Position numbers and translations under genes: made by a program
Assembly: GCA_006503535.1 (NCBI GenBank)
Contig: QYRS01000008.1
Coordinates: 62,001 to 126,000, forward strand
Source: Arthrinium phaeospermum
Taxonomy: Eukaryota; Ascomycota; Sordariomycetes; Amphisphaeriales; Apiosporaceae
Direction of reading: 5' to 3'
DNA: 64,000 nt
Shown: piece after piece, positions 1 to 14,958 of the stretch
Layout of the letters: every line of letters begins with the position of its first letter
Numbering within the stretch: position 1 is the first letter of the stretch
The notes under the pieces: model-generated
Seen by the model: the letters and a program-made list of their open reading frames with translations, nothing else
What the model was told of the DNA's origin: nothing
Databases searched by the model: none

Positions 1-1376
1 CGCTTGTCTCTCGACTACATAGACTGGCCGTTCTGGCTCGAGGTGTGTCGGAAAATCCTTGACTCAAACCACACCATGTCCGAAGTCCGAGTGCTTTCTC
101 TAGTCTTTTCCATCTGGGATGTCGCTACGAGTGAGCAAGCTCGAAAGGAGGCCATCTGCCAGGGCTGGCTTCTGACCGAAGAAACCTTCAACAAGCTGTT
201 CAATAATTGGTGTCCGATGGTGAGAGCATACTACATGCGTCTTCTTTGCTGGCGTATCTGTCGTAATGACGGCAGCGCAGATGACTCTGATATGTACGTC
301 TCCGCACTGAACGCATCCATGGGAGACAAAGTTACTGACCGAATGCACTTAGCCGGATGTTCCACCTCGCGGCCACACGCCTTGGGACGGTTTGGTCCCA
401 TTATCTTTGGCTCCGCGACGCAGCTGAGCGAGAAAGCAACTGTGCACCATCGACCGCCCCAGCCACACCCGCCCCAGGCAAGCGGTTCATGATCATCCGC
501 ACGGAAGCCCCCGGGGCACAACCGGGGCTCATGGTCGGGTTTGACTCCTTTTCCACATCTTTCAACCCGTTGGAGTCCACATCAACAGCGCCGTCCCCGC
601 CCGAGTTTGTGAGCCCGCCAAACCCGGATGCTGCAGCCTACAAGAAGAAATGGAATTTGCTAGGCAGAGTCCTTCACTTGTCGAACAGCAACCCTGACGA
701 TGCCGAAGTATCAACGCGAGATAGCACAGTGGCCCGCAAAGCGGCGCCTCCTCCGAAGGCAACAAGCAATCCGGTCACCCCCCCGGCCTCGGATACGGAT
801 AGTATTGGATCCTCGCCTGTCTATGAAAGCCTGAAATATGTCTTCAAGTTTACTCTCTCTTGGAATGGGCCGAACTTGATGCCTCCTGCAGAACGTATAT
901 TGTCGCAGCCGCGCCTGCCCCTGCCGGCCCAATCTCAACTGGGGTTTCCAGATATGGGCCAGGGCTGCCAAACCCTCCCCTTGGGCCGGCCTGCACCAAC
1001 CCGAGCGGTGTCGGGTAGCGTGCAAAGCGGGTTGATCGAGGCAGCAAAGAACGCCGAGCTGTCGGAGACGTCAGCGAGTCCGCGATCCTCGTCGACCATG
1101 GATCGCCGGGGCAGTCAAAGCCCAAGCATAGAACGGATCAGCAGCAACCAGTCGTCGCTGTACCAAGACCGCATCACGACGCCTACCACGGAAGCAATTA
1201 CGCACGGCACCAAACCGAGTAGCCATCTCGAGAGAGGGGCAAAGTATTCGGGGCGTGCTCTGGCGGAGTGGAGCCTGGTAGTGGCGGAATGTAACAGCTT
1301 CATTGATCGCCGGCGAGACGAAGGCGTGCCTGACCTGAGCGAGGTCGAGGTGCCTTCGCTAGGGATGCCGCGTTGA
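1..1376 (+). CDS. DUF1765 (UPF0592) family protein, 3' part
   Basis: The gene runs in from the left edge, so its start and N-terminal half are missing; about 438 C-terminal residues are visible. Exons are 1-293 and 353-1376. The intron 294-352 (59 bp, donor GTACGT, acceptor CACTTAG, CTGAC branch) restores one frame across MVRAYYMRLLCWRICR...DIRMFHL and then TVWSHYLWL and GKRFMIIRTE, which I recognise as the conserved end of fungal DUF1765 proteins. The last 250 residues are rich in Ser and Pro and look disordered, ending in SFIDRRRDEGVP before the stop at 1374-1376. No catalytic motif is visible and I know of no established biochemical role, so none is proposed. Family assignment is from remembered motif similarity. 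Confidence 0.8.
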
Positions 1377-2971
1377 AGGAAACACACATATATAATGGGC
1401 CTTTGTGGGTTTTCTTTTTGTTTTGTTTTGCAGCATATCTCTCTCCCTCTCTCCCTCCTACCTACCCCATTCCCGCCACCCCCTACACATGGTCGGCGTT
1501 CGGGTTTCTTTCATGATTTCCCTGGCATGTACGGATTGATCTTTTTCTTTTTCATTTGCAAAGCACGTCCCTTAGGGCACGCCTATGAGTCTACCCCTCG
1601 TGTTATGCACAGATGGCATATTATATAACAAGCAACGGCAGCGACTTGGACAAGGGAGTGGCGTATATATCGCGGGTCCAAAAATATTTCAAGTAGGCAG
1701 GGTTCTGGAGTTTGTGGTAAAGGGAACGAAGGAGTCAATAGAAGGAAGTGGTTTAGACGAGCAAGAGGACGGTTCGGCGTCTTTGTATCAGTAGAACCGT
1801 GTGTTACATAGTATGCATTTAGCGGCTGGCTGGATACATATATTTTATATCTAGAGACTACATGGAAAACCGGGAAAGTATACCCGCGGCATATATACTG
1901 AGGGGCCAAGTCCGAGGCCTCGTACACAAGCATGCCCCTTTTTCACGTGCTGCTGGGGAAGAGACTTAAGTAAGTCATGGCGGCTCTAGGATTACACTGC
2001 CTGCTGCATGAGTAAGCCGCAGAGCAGTAAGGTTGGAAGTCAAGGCAATCAGTGGAATGAACTCGGGTTGTGACGGTTTGTGGTGAGTAAATCACATTAC
2101 ATGCCTGCCTACTTAGACTTGTACTTGCTACCTACTTGGCATTGGGAGTGAGCAAGGATTAGGAGGAGTATTAAGGTGCCCGCCTGTTATAGTGGGTAAG
2201 AAGGATGTATGCATTTACGTTTGGTTCGGTTTGGTGGTTTGCGTTAGGCCGACCCGCGGCGATATTAGCAGTTCAGCGCTCCAGTCAGCGCTCCCCAGCA
2301 CAGAACCCAGCACCATTAGTATGTACATACGTACCTACATACCTACATACCTACATAGCACTCCTCCCAGTCGGTCGGTCATCCGCCACAATCTGCTGCT
2401 ACACCTTCCACCTGATGTACTCATACATGCAACTCGACTAGCCATTTACTCGCGCTCCATCTCGTTTCCTTTCTTCTGTCTGTAAAACATATCTATCTAC
2501 CTTCCTGGCCTGCAGCCATCACCTTTTCAATTCGAGCCCCATCGCGCCCCGAATTTAATCAATCGCATCTCCTGTCTGTCAGCTTGCACCACTCCGACCG
2601 ACTGCCTACATGTAGTCTGGTCTGTCGATCCTGGCACACCACCCAGACGACGAGCCCGGAGCCCGATCATACTTGGTTGCCGCCGACAACGCGGCGCGTC
2701 CAATATACCCCCCCCCCCCCCCCAGGGCCTGCCTGCTCCAAGTCGACGCACGCCGGCACATGTGGCAGCTACCGGCATACCAGCCGGCTCTCAGACTCTT
2801 GCTCGAACCCCCGTTGCGCTTCCGAGATTCGCGGCCAACCGATCCGGCGCCTCCCTCCCCCCTCTGACCTCGCGAGGACCTGCAGCGATCCCCGAGACGC
2901 AGTGGTCGCTCTCTGTGCATCGAACCGCGCCGGCGCCACCACGCCACGCAGCCCCGACGTCGTTGCCCAAC
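1377..2971 (+). other. intergenic region and glutaredoxin leader
   Basis: No gene is supported here. It holds a pyrimidine-rich tract (about 1438-1487), a CTACATAC-type tandem (about 2330-2357) and a run of 16 C at 2708-2723 in the probable leader of the downstream glutaredoxin gene. Open frames in the region are short and low-complexity. Confidence 0.6.
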
Positions 2972-3865
2972 ATGCCTTCAGCCCGTAGGGTACGCTTCCT
3001 GGTCATGGTGGGCATGGCTGTCATCGTCACCGCCCTCTTCTTCACATCCAAACTCGGGTCCGATGAGAGCAGCGCTTTCCAGGACTTCTATGGCAAGACG
3101 GTGAACGCCATGGAGCGCAAGCGAGGCAGCGGCGGCGCACAGATCATCATGGACGGCAAGGGCGCCACGGCCGTCAGCGAAGCCAAGGACAAGGATGGCG
3201 ACGGCTCCGTGGGCGAGGATGACGTCCAGCAGGCCAAAGAGATGGCCGAGCGCCTCCGCGCCGCCGAGCAGAGGGCCAAGGACCAGGCCAACGCCAAGGC
3301 GCCCCTCAAACCCGATGCCCCTAGTGAGGTCGTCGGCGTGGGGAGCTCGGCCGGCGGCCAAAACAGGAAGCTCAAAGACAAGGAGGGCTCCGCTGACAGC
3401 AAGGATGAGTTCGACCCCGAAAGCAAGGTCGAGACCACGCTGAACGAGATGCTCAAGAAGTCCCCGGGTACGTGACGGCCGCTTTCTTCCCCTCTCCCCC
3501 CACCGCACCCACCACCCACTAACATTCGGCTTGCCATAGTCATCATCTTCTCCAAGTCGTACTGCCCCTACTCGAAGCGGGCCAAGGGTGTGCTGCTCGA
3601 GAAATACACGATCGACCCCGCCCCTTACGTGGTGGAGCTGGACCAACACCCCCTGGGCAAAGAACTACAGGCCAAGCTGGGGGAGATGACGGGAAGGTCG
3701 ACGGTCCCCAACATCTTGATTAATGGCAGGAGCATTGGGGGCAGTGACGAAATCAACGAGCTCGATGCAAGGAAAACTTTGATTGACAAGATCAAATCCA
3801 TGGGCAGCAAAAAGGTCTCCATGAAAGAGAGGTTCACAAAACCTGCCCCGAAAGGCGGGCGGTAG
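2972..3865 (+). CDS. membrane-anchored glutaredoxin (Grx6/Grx7 type)
   Basis: Predicted 273-residue thiol oxidoreductase. Exons are 2972-3467 and 3540-3865; the intron 3468-3539 has donor GTACGT. The N-terminus has a basic patch (SARRVRF) then one hydrophobic segment at about residues 8-25, giving a type II membrane topology as in yeast Grx6/Grx7 of the ER/Golgi. A charged, low-complexity stem (about 30-150) leads to the glutaredoxin domain: VIIFSKSYCPYSKR with a two-cysteine-like active site CPYS (Cys174, no second Cys), cis-Pro motif TVPN and the glutathione-binding GGSDE. CPYS makes it a monothiol-type site with Ser in the second position. The ATG at 2972 is chosen because it gives the short cytosolic tail before the membrane segment; the frame is open upstream to 2762. 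The secretory-pathway location is inferred from this architecture. Confidence 0.85.
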
Positions 3866-4413
3866 ATGATGAGACTTAGGTCAGGCCAGCCTAGTCTTTT
3901 TAGTGTCGAGTAACTTGCTGGATGCTACGTCACATACGTTCCCCCGGTCGAAAAGCCTTGCTACAGTGCTGTGCATGCCGTTCTGCGGTTGGTCATCGGG
4001 GTGCTCGGGGAAACCGCAGAAGATGAGGAAGAAGAAGACGGCGTAGCTCTACACCTCTGAACTATATGGGCTGGGGAGGCGGGGCCCCTACAGTCTCCGA
4101 GCAACGGCTGCCATGATGGAATGGCGGGGCATGCCCGTACAGAAATGTATGTATATATATGTGTGTGTGTGTGTGGGCACTGGAGATGATACCAAAGGTC
4201 GTGTATGATTGTTGGGTGTGCAGGATATCACAGTTTTAGAACGGCATACTTTTGAGTTCCATCTTGTAGTTATATCTGGCATTCCAACTGTTAACTGATC
4301 TTGGACAGTGTAACCAACATCGTCCATCCATCCATCGACTGGCCTGTCTCCAGTATGCTCTCAAGCTGCGAGCCCACGGCTCCATCCCTATCCCATGCCC
4401 ATTCCGAATCTGC
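3866..4413. other. intergenic region
   Basis: Space between the glutaredoxin stop and the small minus-strand ORF. It contains a TATG/TG dinucleotide tract at about 4147-4174 and no supported gene; it should hold the 3' ends of both neighbours. Confidence 0.6.
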
Positions 4414-4671
4414 TCAGATCCTGGGTGGACGGGTCATGGTATCAACAGTGCCTGGTGCTTTGGGTTTGATACCATGCTCGCTATCATATGCTGCTGTAGG
4501 GGGCTTGCCAACGTCGGACAGGACGTTTCTGAGTCTTTGCGCCAGAGACTTGTTCGCTTTGGTCGAGGTGGCAGTTTGGTCTTGGCGAGAACAGACAGTG
4601 GACGAGTCTGAAAAGATGGAGGGGGCATCAGGCGCTGGGGCCTGGGTTGGACGGCAATCTTGGTCTGGCAT
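4414..4671 (-). CDS. small conserved-looking hypothetical protein
   Basis: An 85-residue intronless ORF from the ATG at 4671 to the TGA at 4414-4416. Its first third is Ser/Pro/Asp-rich (PSIFSDSS), followed by a basic amphipathic stretch SLAQRLRNVLSDVGKPPT and AAYDSEHG. The pattern (basic helix, then GKPPT, then YD..HG) resembles short conserved proteins I have seen in filamentous ascomycetes, but I cannot name a family. The other frames over this stretch, including a longer plus-strand frame at 4301-4864, read as low-complexity translation. There may be an additional exon upstream. No function is proposed. Confidence 0.4.
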   Translation of the reverse strand: MPDQDCRPTQAPAPDAPSIFSDSSTVCSRQDQTATSTKANKSLAQRLRNVLSDVGKPPTAAYDSEHGIKPKAPGTVDTMTRPPRI

Positions 4672-5296
4672 CGTGATGGGGGCGAGGGCGAGGGCGAGGG
4701 TTGTAATTGCGCGATGCGGACTGGACCTCCGACAAAATGCTTACGACTTGTTCTTGGCCGATGGTTATATTCGCATCCGCGACCGCGTCCACGAGGCAGA
4801 CTGTACTTGGCGTGCCCGGCCAGAGGAGCGGCAAGGCGTCGCGTCAGCTGGCGACGCATCGTGACTCATGACCAGGAACGCGACATGCCCACCTGCACCT
4901 GCGCCGGCCGGGGTACGTCTTGCGCGATGACGCGGCCGAAGAGAAGTCATGCATGTTATTCAACATGGCAGCCACGGCGGCCACTACCTACCTACTTAGC
5001 TCGATCAATGATGGCTTCGGGCGCTGGTCCGGTCATACCAGCTACGCCAGTCGCGCAACGCGAGACATGGAAAGACGTTGGACACTGCATGATGTAATGA
5101 CAAATGACAACCTTGATGGCTCACCATGATGCCATCAAGGTGCGCATCGCTGCTCGCTCTACTCGGTACAGGCGCCCGAATAAAACCACGGCCATCGTCT
5201 CCTCCTACTTTAGACCTACTCTAGAGCCCTTTCTAGAGACAGGAAATATTGCTTGCAGCATCGTCTTACTTGGCCACGGTTTCCGGGAGGTCCAAA
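4672..5296. other. intergenic region
   Basis: Upstream of both the small minus-strand ORF and the F-box-like gene. A GGGCGAGGGCGAGGG tract lies near 4679-4700 and a short CTAC tandem near 4984-4998. I see no further gene. Confidence 0.5.
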
Positions 5297-6260
5297 ATGG
5301 AATCACTGCCGCCCGAGATAATCCTGGGGATGGCGGAGCAGCACATGAACATGGCGACTGTGATGCAGTTCATGCGGACGACCAAGGCACGTTATCTTGC
5401 ATCTTTCTCTTTAAGCAAGGAAAGGAAAGGAAAGGAAAGGAACTGACCTGGCCGTATAGACTATTCGCTCGACCCTGCAGACTTACGAAGCATCCATTTG
5501 CAAAGCCCAGGTGGCAGCACGCGGCTTACCGCCCATGGGGGATATACTTTGCTCTCGCGGCCCGGAGCGTCGCATCCTTGCCGCCAACACGTTCGAGGCC
5601 ATTCTTGAGCTGGACCTCCGACAGGAGCGGATCGGCGACGCCTTACGACGCGACTTGTTGACGACGGGCAGCCCTCCGCTCCTGGGCCCGCTCACGGCAC
5701 GGCAGCGAGAACGACTGGTGGAGCTCATGAGGGCATCGCTGTGCCACTGCGATCACATTGCCGACATTGCGGCGGCCGGCAGCCAGGACGGCAGCCAGAA
5801 GGGCAGCTCGGGCTCGGGCTCGGATGGTTGCACCCAGACGCGGACGGCCCAGATCGAGTACATCGGGTCGCTGTGCACGAAAGAGCTGGCGGCGCTCTTC
5901 TACACGGTGGACGCGGCCGGGTTTGGGTTCGTGCGAGCGCGCAAGTACGAGGCCGAAGACCCTCTGGTGTGGGAGAAGATCACGGTGTTTGAAGAGTGCC
6001 TGCTGCGGCACGGCTCGTGGTTCTTGTGGGCACACATCCAAGGCGGGCACGGCCAAGCAAGCCACGCAACGCAGCTGGTCGCGGCCGGCCTGAAGGAGTT
6101 GACGGATTGGGAGACGGGCAGGGACGGGATGCTGCCTGGCTTACGAATGTCCCTGGTGGACGCGTACCGGCGCCGGCTCGAGGACGCGAATGACGTGGAC
6201 CTGGAGGCGTCGCTGAGGGACCGGGTACGAAGTATGGTCATGGCACCGCAGAATCCATAA
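5297..6260 (+). CDS. F-box-like protein with a GC-AG intron
   Basis: Predicted 296-residue protein starting with an F-box-like helix pair, MESLPPEIILGMAEQH then VMQFMRTTK, and continuing TIRSTLQTYEASICKAQ, PMGDILCSRGPERRILAANTF and a helical C-terminus ending at 6258-6260. F-box proteins recruit substrates to SCF ubiquitin ligases; the substrate here is unknown. Exons are 5297-5386 and 5460-6260. No GT donor joins the two frames. A GC donor (AAG|GCACGT at 5387) with the acceptor GTATAG at 5459 and a CTGAC branch gives an exact in-phase join. The intron contains five copies of GGAAA (about 5418-5441). A Ser/Gly low-complexity insert sits at about residues 110-120. The F-box is degenerate, so the class call is an inference. 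Confidence 0.7.
5416..5441 (+). repeat. AAAGG tandem repeat inside intron
   Basis: About five copies of the pentamer AAAGG directly before the CTGAC branch signal of the F-box-like gene intron. Length changes here would alter intron size but not the protein. Confidence 0.8.
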
Positions 6261-6499
6261 ATAAAAAAAATACATGTACTGTATACCCCGGTACTACCTG
6301 GTGGGAGGGGCGGGAATCTCGCGGAAAACTCCAGGGCCCTGATCCCGGTCCGCATCGGCAAGAAGACCGGGTTTGCCCCGGGGTGCCCCCACTACCTACC
6401 TACCCACCTACCAGCTACGTAGTAGGTATGTATGTAGAGAGCATTCGGGGTAGAAGTGTTAATATAATTCACATGCTCCTTCCCAATCCTCATGACCAG

Positions 6500-9942
<3,443 letters not shown>

Positions 9943-10159
9943 ATCCGAGGTCACGGAGGAACGATTGTGTATCTTGTGTTATTAAGCAGTACAATGCATG
10001 TACCTGGTAGAAACAGAATAACGAGAAGTAGTAGAGGTCAGAGTCGCACTATATACTATGTACTATCGGGTCCACCCATTGAGTGCCCAGGCCGTTTAGT
10101 TGCTGCTCCGTTGCCCCTAGCGCTGATCCCGACGAAATGTGTTCTGCCTACCATTCATT

Positions 10160-12257
10160 CTACCGTGCTCGTTGTAGGAACTGATCCAGAGTAAACATTG
10201 CCGCCGCGCCCATAAAGCCTGCCTCGCCGTCACCCGCGTGATTGTCGCGAATGCGGCCTGCCTGGTCAGGGGGAGGCGTCGGGGTAGGCGGTCGACCAAG
10301 GGGTCGGTGTGGCATGGGCGGCCGCGGCGGGAATCCCCAGGGGAGGAAAGGGCCAGCAGGTCTGACGGCCCCTGGTGGGAGAGGCGGCGGCGGCGGCGGC
10401 GGTGGGCGCATGTTGGCCGGCCGCATAAAGGGCATAAAGGCCCGGCCTCCCTCGTAGTTGGGAGGATTCTGGAAATAGCGGCAGCTCCGCTTGTGGCGGC
10501 ACTGGAGGAAGCTGTCCTGGTCATGGTAGTACTCGCCGAGGCATACGTAGCACCACTCATGCCCGCAGACGCCTGCGCAGAAGAGAGGGGCGGGGGAGGT
10601 GGTAATCAGTGACAGGTCATGTTGGCAGGTTGGCAAAGGGTTCTGCCCAGACTTACAGGTGATGTGGTCACAGCCCGAGTACTTGTAGACGTCCTTGCGG
10701 CACCGCGGGCACGACTTGGTCATCTCCTTGACCTTCTTCTCGGAGGCCCTGTCGCCCTTCCTCTGCCTTCTTGTGCGCCTGTCGTAGGCCTCGCAGGTCT
10801 CGCCCCGGTGCCAGGACACGTTGTGCCGCCTGCACAACGACGCCATACACGCGTGGCACTTGACCCTGGGGCACTCGGCCCTGTCGAGCTGCCCGGCTCC
10901 GCAGCGAGGGTTCAGGCACCATCGAAAGTCGCCCATGTTGTCCAACGCCGCTTTGGTCGCCAGCGAATCGTACCTGCACACGCGCGCACACACACAAACA
11001 CACACATTAGGCCCTCTTCTTCTTCTTCTTCTTCTTCTTGCGGGACTGGGCCGTTGGGGGGGCTGGGGGTGGGGGTGGGGGTGCAAACCTCTGAAACGTA
11101 GCCGGGTCGGCAAAGGCGCCCACGTCCTCAAAGGCCAGAAGACCACTGCATTCGGGGCATTTGAGGCGGTCCCACGAGACGGATCCCATGCTCGAGGCAA
11201 TCCACTGCCCGACGCAGTCTCGACAGGTGGCGGGCTGGTGGTCGCAGGCCTTGGTGATGCGAGCCGGAAACTCGGACACCCTCTTCTCGTCGCTGCAGAC
11301 GACGCACGTTTCCGACTCGGCCACCAGCCAGCCCTCCTCTTGCACGAACCGGTCCTGAGCCGTGCGGGCCAGCTGGAATTCGACCGTGGACCCGAGGCTG
11401 ACGCGCGAGTGCCTTCCCAGCGGCTTTCCTTGCAGTGACATGCTGATGTCTTCCGCTTCAATCGGCCCCCCTTCCGGGGACGATTTGGGATGGCCGACGT
11501 TGGTCAAGATCCTCTCGTGAAGCCACGTCCTGAGCGTGCGGGATCCCACCGGGCGACTGCAGCTGAAGGGGTGAAAGATGTATTCCTCGTTGACCCCCTT
11601 GACAACAATATAGTTCCTCTCGGCCACGAGGTCGATGAATAGGGTTTGGCCGAGCCAGCCGTCCACCCGCCGGGCTTCCCAGTTGTTCCCCTGCAGTAAG
11701 CCCGGCCGCAGACCATCTCGCACCGACACCACGACGCGGGAGCTGTCGTCTATCCCCAGGCATGCGGCGATGCCGGCTCGGAGATCCCGAATCGTGCTGC
11801 CGGCTTCGATGCGGTCCGTGAGGCCCTCCACCTCGTGAGCATGGAACTCGACCCGGTCACTCCACAGCAGGCGTAAACTGCGACCGCCGCCGCCTCGAGC
11901 TACCCTGTAATGCAGGGAAGCAATGGCGCGTGGTATCCTGTCGTCGCACAGAGCATCGCCGCCGTGGTAGAAGCAAATTCTCGCATCTTCATCAATAGGG
12001 TACACACCATGTCGATACTTCCGGCGCAGAAAGGCCGAGACCTTGGACAGGCACGACACGCTAGGGGGGATGCCAATCCTGATATTGGGCCGTAACCCGT
12101 CAAGGTCAGCGAGCTCCACCTCGGACAGATGCGCCGCACGCTGCGGCTTGGATGGCGGTTCGCGCGGTGGTCGACGATGGCTGGCATGGCCGTGGACATG
12201 GCTGTCGCAGGGAGGCCTAATATGTCGATGGGAAGCCGCTGGCGAGCGATGGACCAT
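10160..12257 (-). CDS. RBR-type E3 ubiquitin ligase
   Basis: Predicted 632-residue RING-IBR-RING ligase. Exons (minus strand) are 12257-11089, 10973-10657 and 10572-10160. The N-terminal 290 residues contain beta-rich stretches that look ubiquitin-like (SMSLQGKPLGRH...GSTVEFQLA). RING1 is CVVCSDEK...ACDHQPATCRDC...LKCPEC, IBR is WCLNPRCGAGQ...CHACMASLCRRH, and RING2 is CPRCRKDVYKYSGCDHITC then CGHEWCYVC, with the catalytic Cys expected in SGCDH. RBR ligases pass ubiquitin through that Cys before substrate transfer. The C-terminus is proline-rich (a run of eight Pro) and ends in FTLDQFLQRAR. Intron 1 carries TTC and CA tandems; intron 2 is 84 bp, divisible by three, without a stop, and splits RING2 zinc ligands. 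The substrate is unknown. Confidence 0.85.
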
Positions 12258-13208
12258 CTCGGGCGCTCATCGATCATGCCCAGAGTCGTACAAGACGTCG
12301 CCGGATGGCCTAGTTGCTAGTTCTCGGATATCCGAAAAGAATCGACTATCGCCTTGGGCGGACGGGAAGGAAAAGCAGAAGTAGAGAAGAGAAAGAGGCA
12401 CATTCTCCGCATGGGCCCAACGGTGAGGAGTAGAGTTGCACAAGCCAGTATCACCAATAAGGGTAGAGAGAGGGCCGAAGTGAGGCTCTGGACGACGACG
12501 GCCGGCAACCCGCTGGAGTAGTCTGGCCTCGTCGGATCCAGGTGGTGGGCGGGCAATCCACTTGGCACTTGTCAAGAGGCCCCGAGCTTATGCAACTGGT
12601 GCCCGACGATCCAATGGTTCTTGATTATGGAGGGTGGTGTGCAGTCTGCAGTCTGCAGTCTGCAGTCTGCATCCTCAACTCACCCTGCCGCGCCCGGTTA
12701 GAGTGTTAAGAGTGTGCTCTGGCGCCAGTGGCCCAAAGCCACTTTGTGGAGGCGACCAATCACCAGAGTCATCACATACATTACTTCGGATGATTCTTCT
12801 TTGGGACCTTGTCAGCTGGGCACACACATCATCGATCCCGAACAGTCTCGTGCGACAATAGACGCAAATCGTTGGTATCTCAACGGCGATGATATTTAAG
12901 AATAAGAAGCGATAGAATATAGAATATATATAGTCTTATAAGATTAACATCAGACGTATTATGAAGAACACAGGCCGAACATAGGGTTTACGAGTAAATG
13001 AGAACCAGAAAACAAACGAAACATGCGTTGGCCTGTCCGCCAATGATCACAGCCAACCTTGGATGCGCTAGTTGATGTTCATTACTACTGGAACATCGAT
13101 GCAAGCGACGAGAAGGCACCTTCGGTCCGTAGCACCAGGTATCACGGGAGCGCAGTTCTATCTACCTCAAGGGGGCTCCCGTCTGCAAGGGAGGGCGTGC
13201 GTCAGCAT
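12258..13208. other. intergenic region with GCAGTCT tandem
   Basis: Upstream of the RBR gene and downstream of the F-box/LRR gene, both on the minus strand. About 4.5 copies of the heptamer GCAGTCT lie at 12640-12671. An AT-rich stretch at about 12890-12970 may hold the polyadenylation signals of the minus-strand gene. No further gene is supported. Confidence 0.6.
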
Positions 13209-14958
13209 CTACTCGAGATCCATGCCGTGCAAGTTGTGATTGTTGAGCTCGAAATTCGCAAGGGGGTCGTCCTGGGGGTCCTGGGGATCCTGCGGGCCTT
13301 CTTCATCATCCATAGCGCGGCTGATCTTGTTCATCCCTTTGCACGCCGTGTCGGCGAACCAGTGAAGCTCGTCCAACGTGAACTGGTTGAAGTTGGGGAA
13401 CTGGCAGTCGATGGTCTTCTGCCACCCAGAAGTCGGGTTCTTCTGGGTGGAGAAGTAGTGAGGGGCACTCCAGTCTCTGGGCTCCAGGTCGTGTGGTCTA
13501 TCCCTGTCGGCGTACGCCCACGCCTGCTCTTCCTCTTCCGGCCAGTACGCGACAGGTGAGCCATCCGGCCCATCAGGCTGCTGGATCCCAGAAACAACCT
13601 CCACGAATCGTTGCTCTAGGGTTCGGCCGAGGCCCGAAGGATCCTCGAGGTCATAGCCCAACATGGGTTGAGGCTCTTCCCCTATGACATACTGGTCATA
13701 CCCCAGAGACGCAACGCGGCAGACACGTAACCGCAGCTCCATCTGACGGAGGCAGGTTGCGATCCACCTGTGGTGCTGTGGTGGTCGCGTATTGGGGAGT
13801 CCAATCCAGAGCACGTCATTGGGCGTTTCGAGGGCGCCGGCGCTGTGCACCTTTTTGAGATACACTTGGTTCAGATAGAGCTCCTTGAGCGAGTCTTTGA
13901 AGCACCTGAACATGGAAAGGAGCCCGCAGCCGGGCACTTCGACACGACGAAGCTCAAGGTAGGTGAGTCGCGGCAGGACCGACTTGGGCGGCTTCCGTAT
14001 CGTCGGTATGGATCTGAAATGCCAGTCGTCAATGGTGCAGTCGCGCTGCGTCGTCGCCTTGAGGGGTTCAAAGGGGCCGTCGTCCCAGTCCAAACTGATC
14101 AAGCAGAGGCTCTCGAGGTTCGGCGCCTTGCCAATCATCTCCCAGAGGCGATGCCGGAAGTTGAGGGCCTGCGCCTGCCCTTCCTCGTGTCGCCGCACCG
14201 AGATGAGCAAGTTCTCGAGGGCGGAGAAGGCGTCAATGATGTTCCTGACGTCGCGGGGGTTCCTCCACAGCTTCACGATGGTGGTGTCAGTCACGTTTTC
14301 CAGGACGAGCGTTCTCACTTTGGCCGACTCCTCGGGCCGTTGGGCGAGGGCCTCAAAGGTGTTGCCCAGGATCATGGTAGCAGCTCGACAGTGCTTGGAG
14401 ATGAGTTGGAACGGGAGGTTCAGGCGGACGGCCGAAACATTCGGCGTGTATTCCAGCAGCTTGCCCAGGCTGTCCCGGTAGTCGACCTCGGTAAAGGACG
14501 CCTCGTTCAGGCAGTATCGGTCTCGCAGGGTCGTGACGAAGGCCTCCATCGAGGGGACGGTGGAGAAGATCTTGCTCAAGTAATTGACCTCGCCTGCGGC
14601 TCTTGTCAGCACCAGATGCGCGCGTGGGGTAGCAACATAAGCAGTGCAGCTAGGTAGGCTAGACAGATAGATATGGCTGCTCACCGTCGTCCCTGACCAG
14701 CATGAGGTCGAGATACAGCGCATGGCACAGGTGGCCGATGCGGCCAAGGGCGCCGTCGTCGAGCGGGCGCTCATGCCTGGCAGCTTTGTCGAGGCGCGTG
14801 AATTCTAGCTGCAGCGTGCGGAGGACACATGGCTTTATAATGTCGTCGAAAAGCCGGCAGACGGTGCGGAGGCCCAGCAGGGAGTTTTTGTCGCCATAGT
14901 GATTGATGACGCAATACTCGAGGATGGAGAGGACGATCTCGGGAGGGAGGATGTTCAT
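13209..14958 (-). CDS. F-box/LRR-like protein
   Basis: Predicted 552-residue protein beginning MNILPPEIVLSILEYC...LRTVCRLFDDIIKP, an F-box-like start (substrate adaptor of SCF ligases). Exons are 14958-14685 and 14593-13209; the 91-bp intron has donor GTGAGC and acceptor CCGCAG and joins DDGEVNYLSKIF. The middle contains irregular leucine-rich segments (NLESLCLISLDW, LTYLELRRVEVPGC, SLKELYLNQVYLKK) consistent with a solenoid. The C-terminal 150 residues are acidic and rich in Asp/Pro/Gln (DPQDPQDPQDDP). Substrates are unknown. The upstream leader carries a GGT trinucleotide repeat. Confidence 0.75.

Noticed and set aside
4301..4864. 187-residue plus-strand open frame
   Set aside because: Low-complexity translation; the opposite strand has the more protein-like frame and no homology is recognisable.
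12640..12671. Heptamer tandem considered as a CRISPR-like array
   Set aside because: Direct tandem with no spacers in a eukaryotic genome; it is an ordinary minisatellite.
13770..14657. 295-residue plus-strand frame over the F-box/LRR gene
   Set aside because: It overlaps a sense gene with F-box and leucine-rich segments and has no motif of its own.
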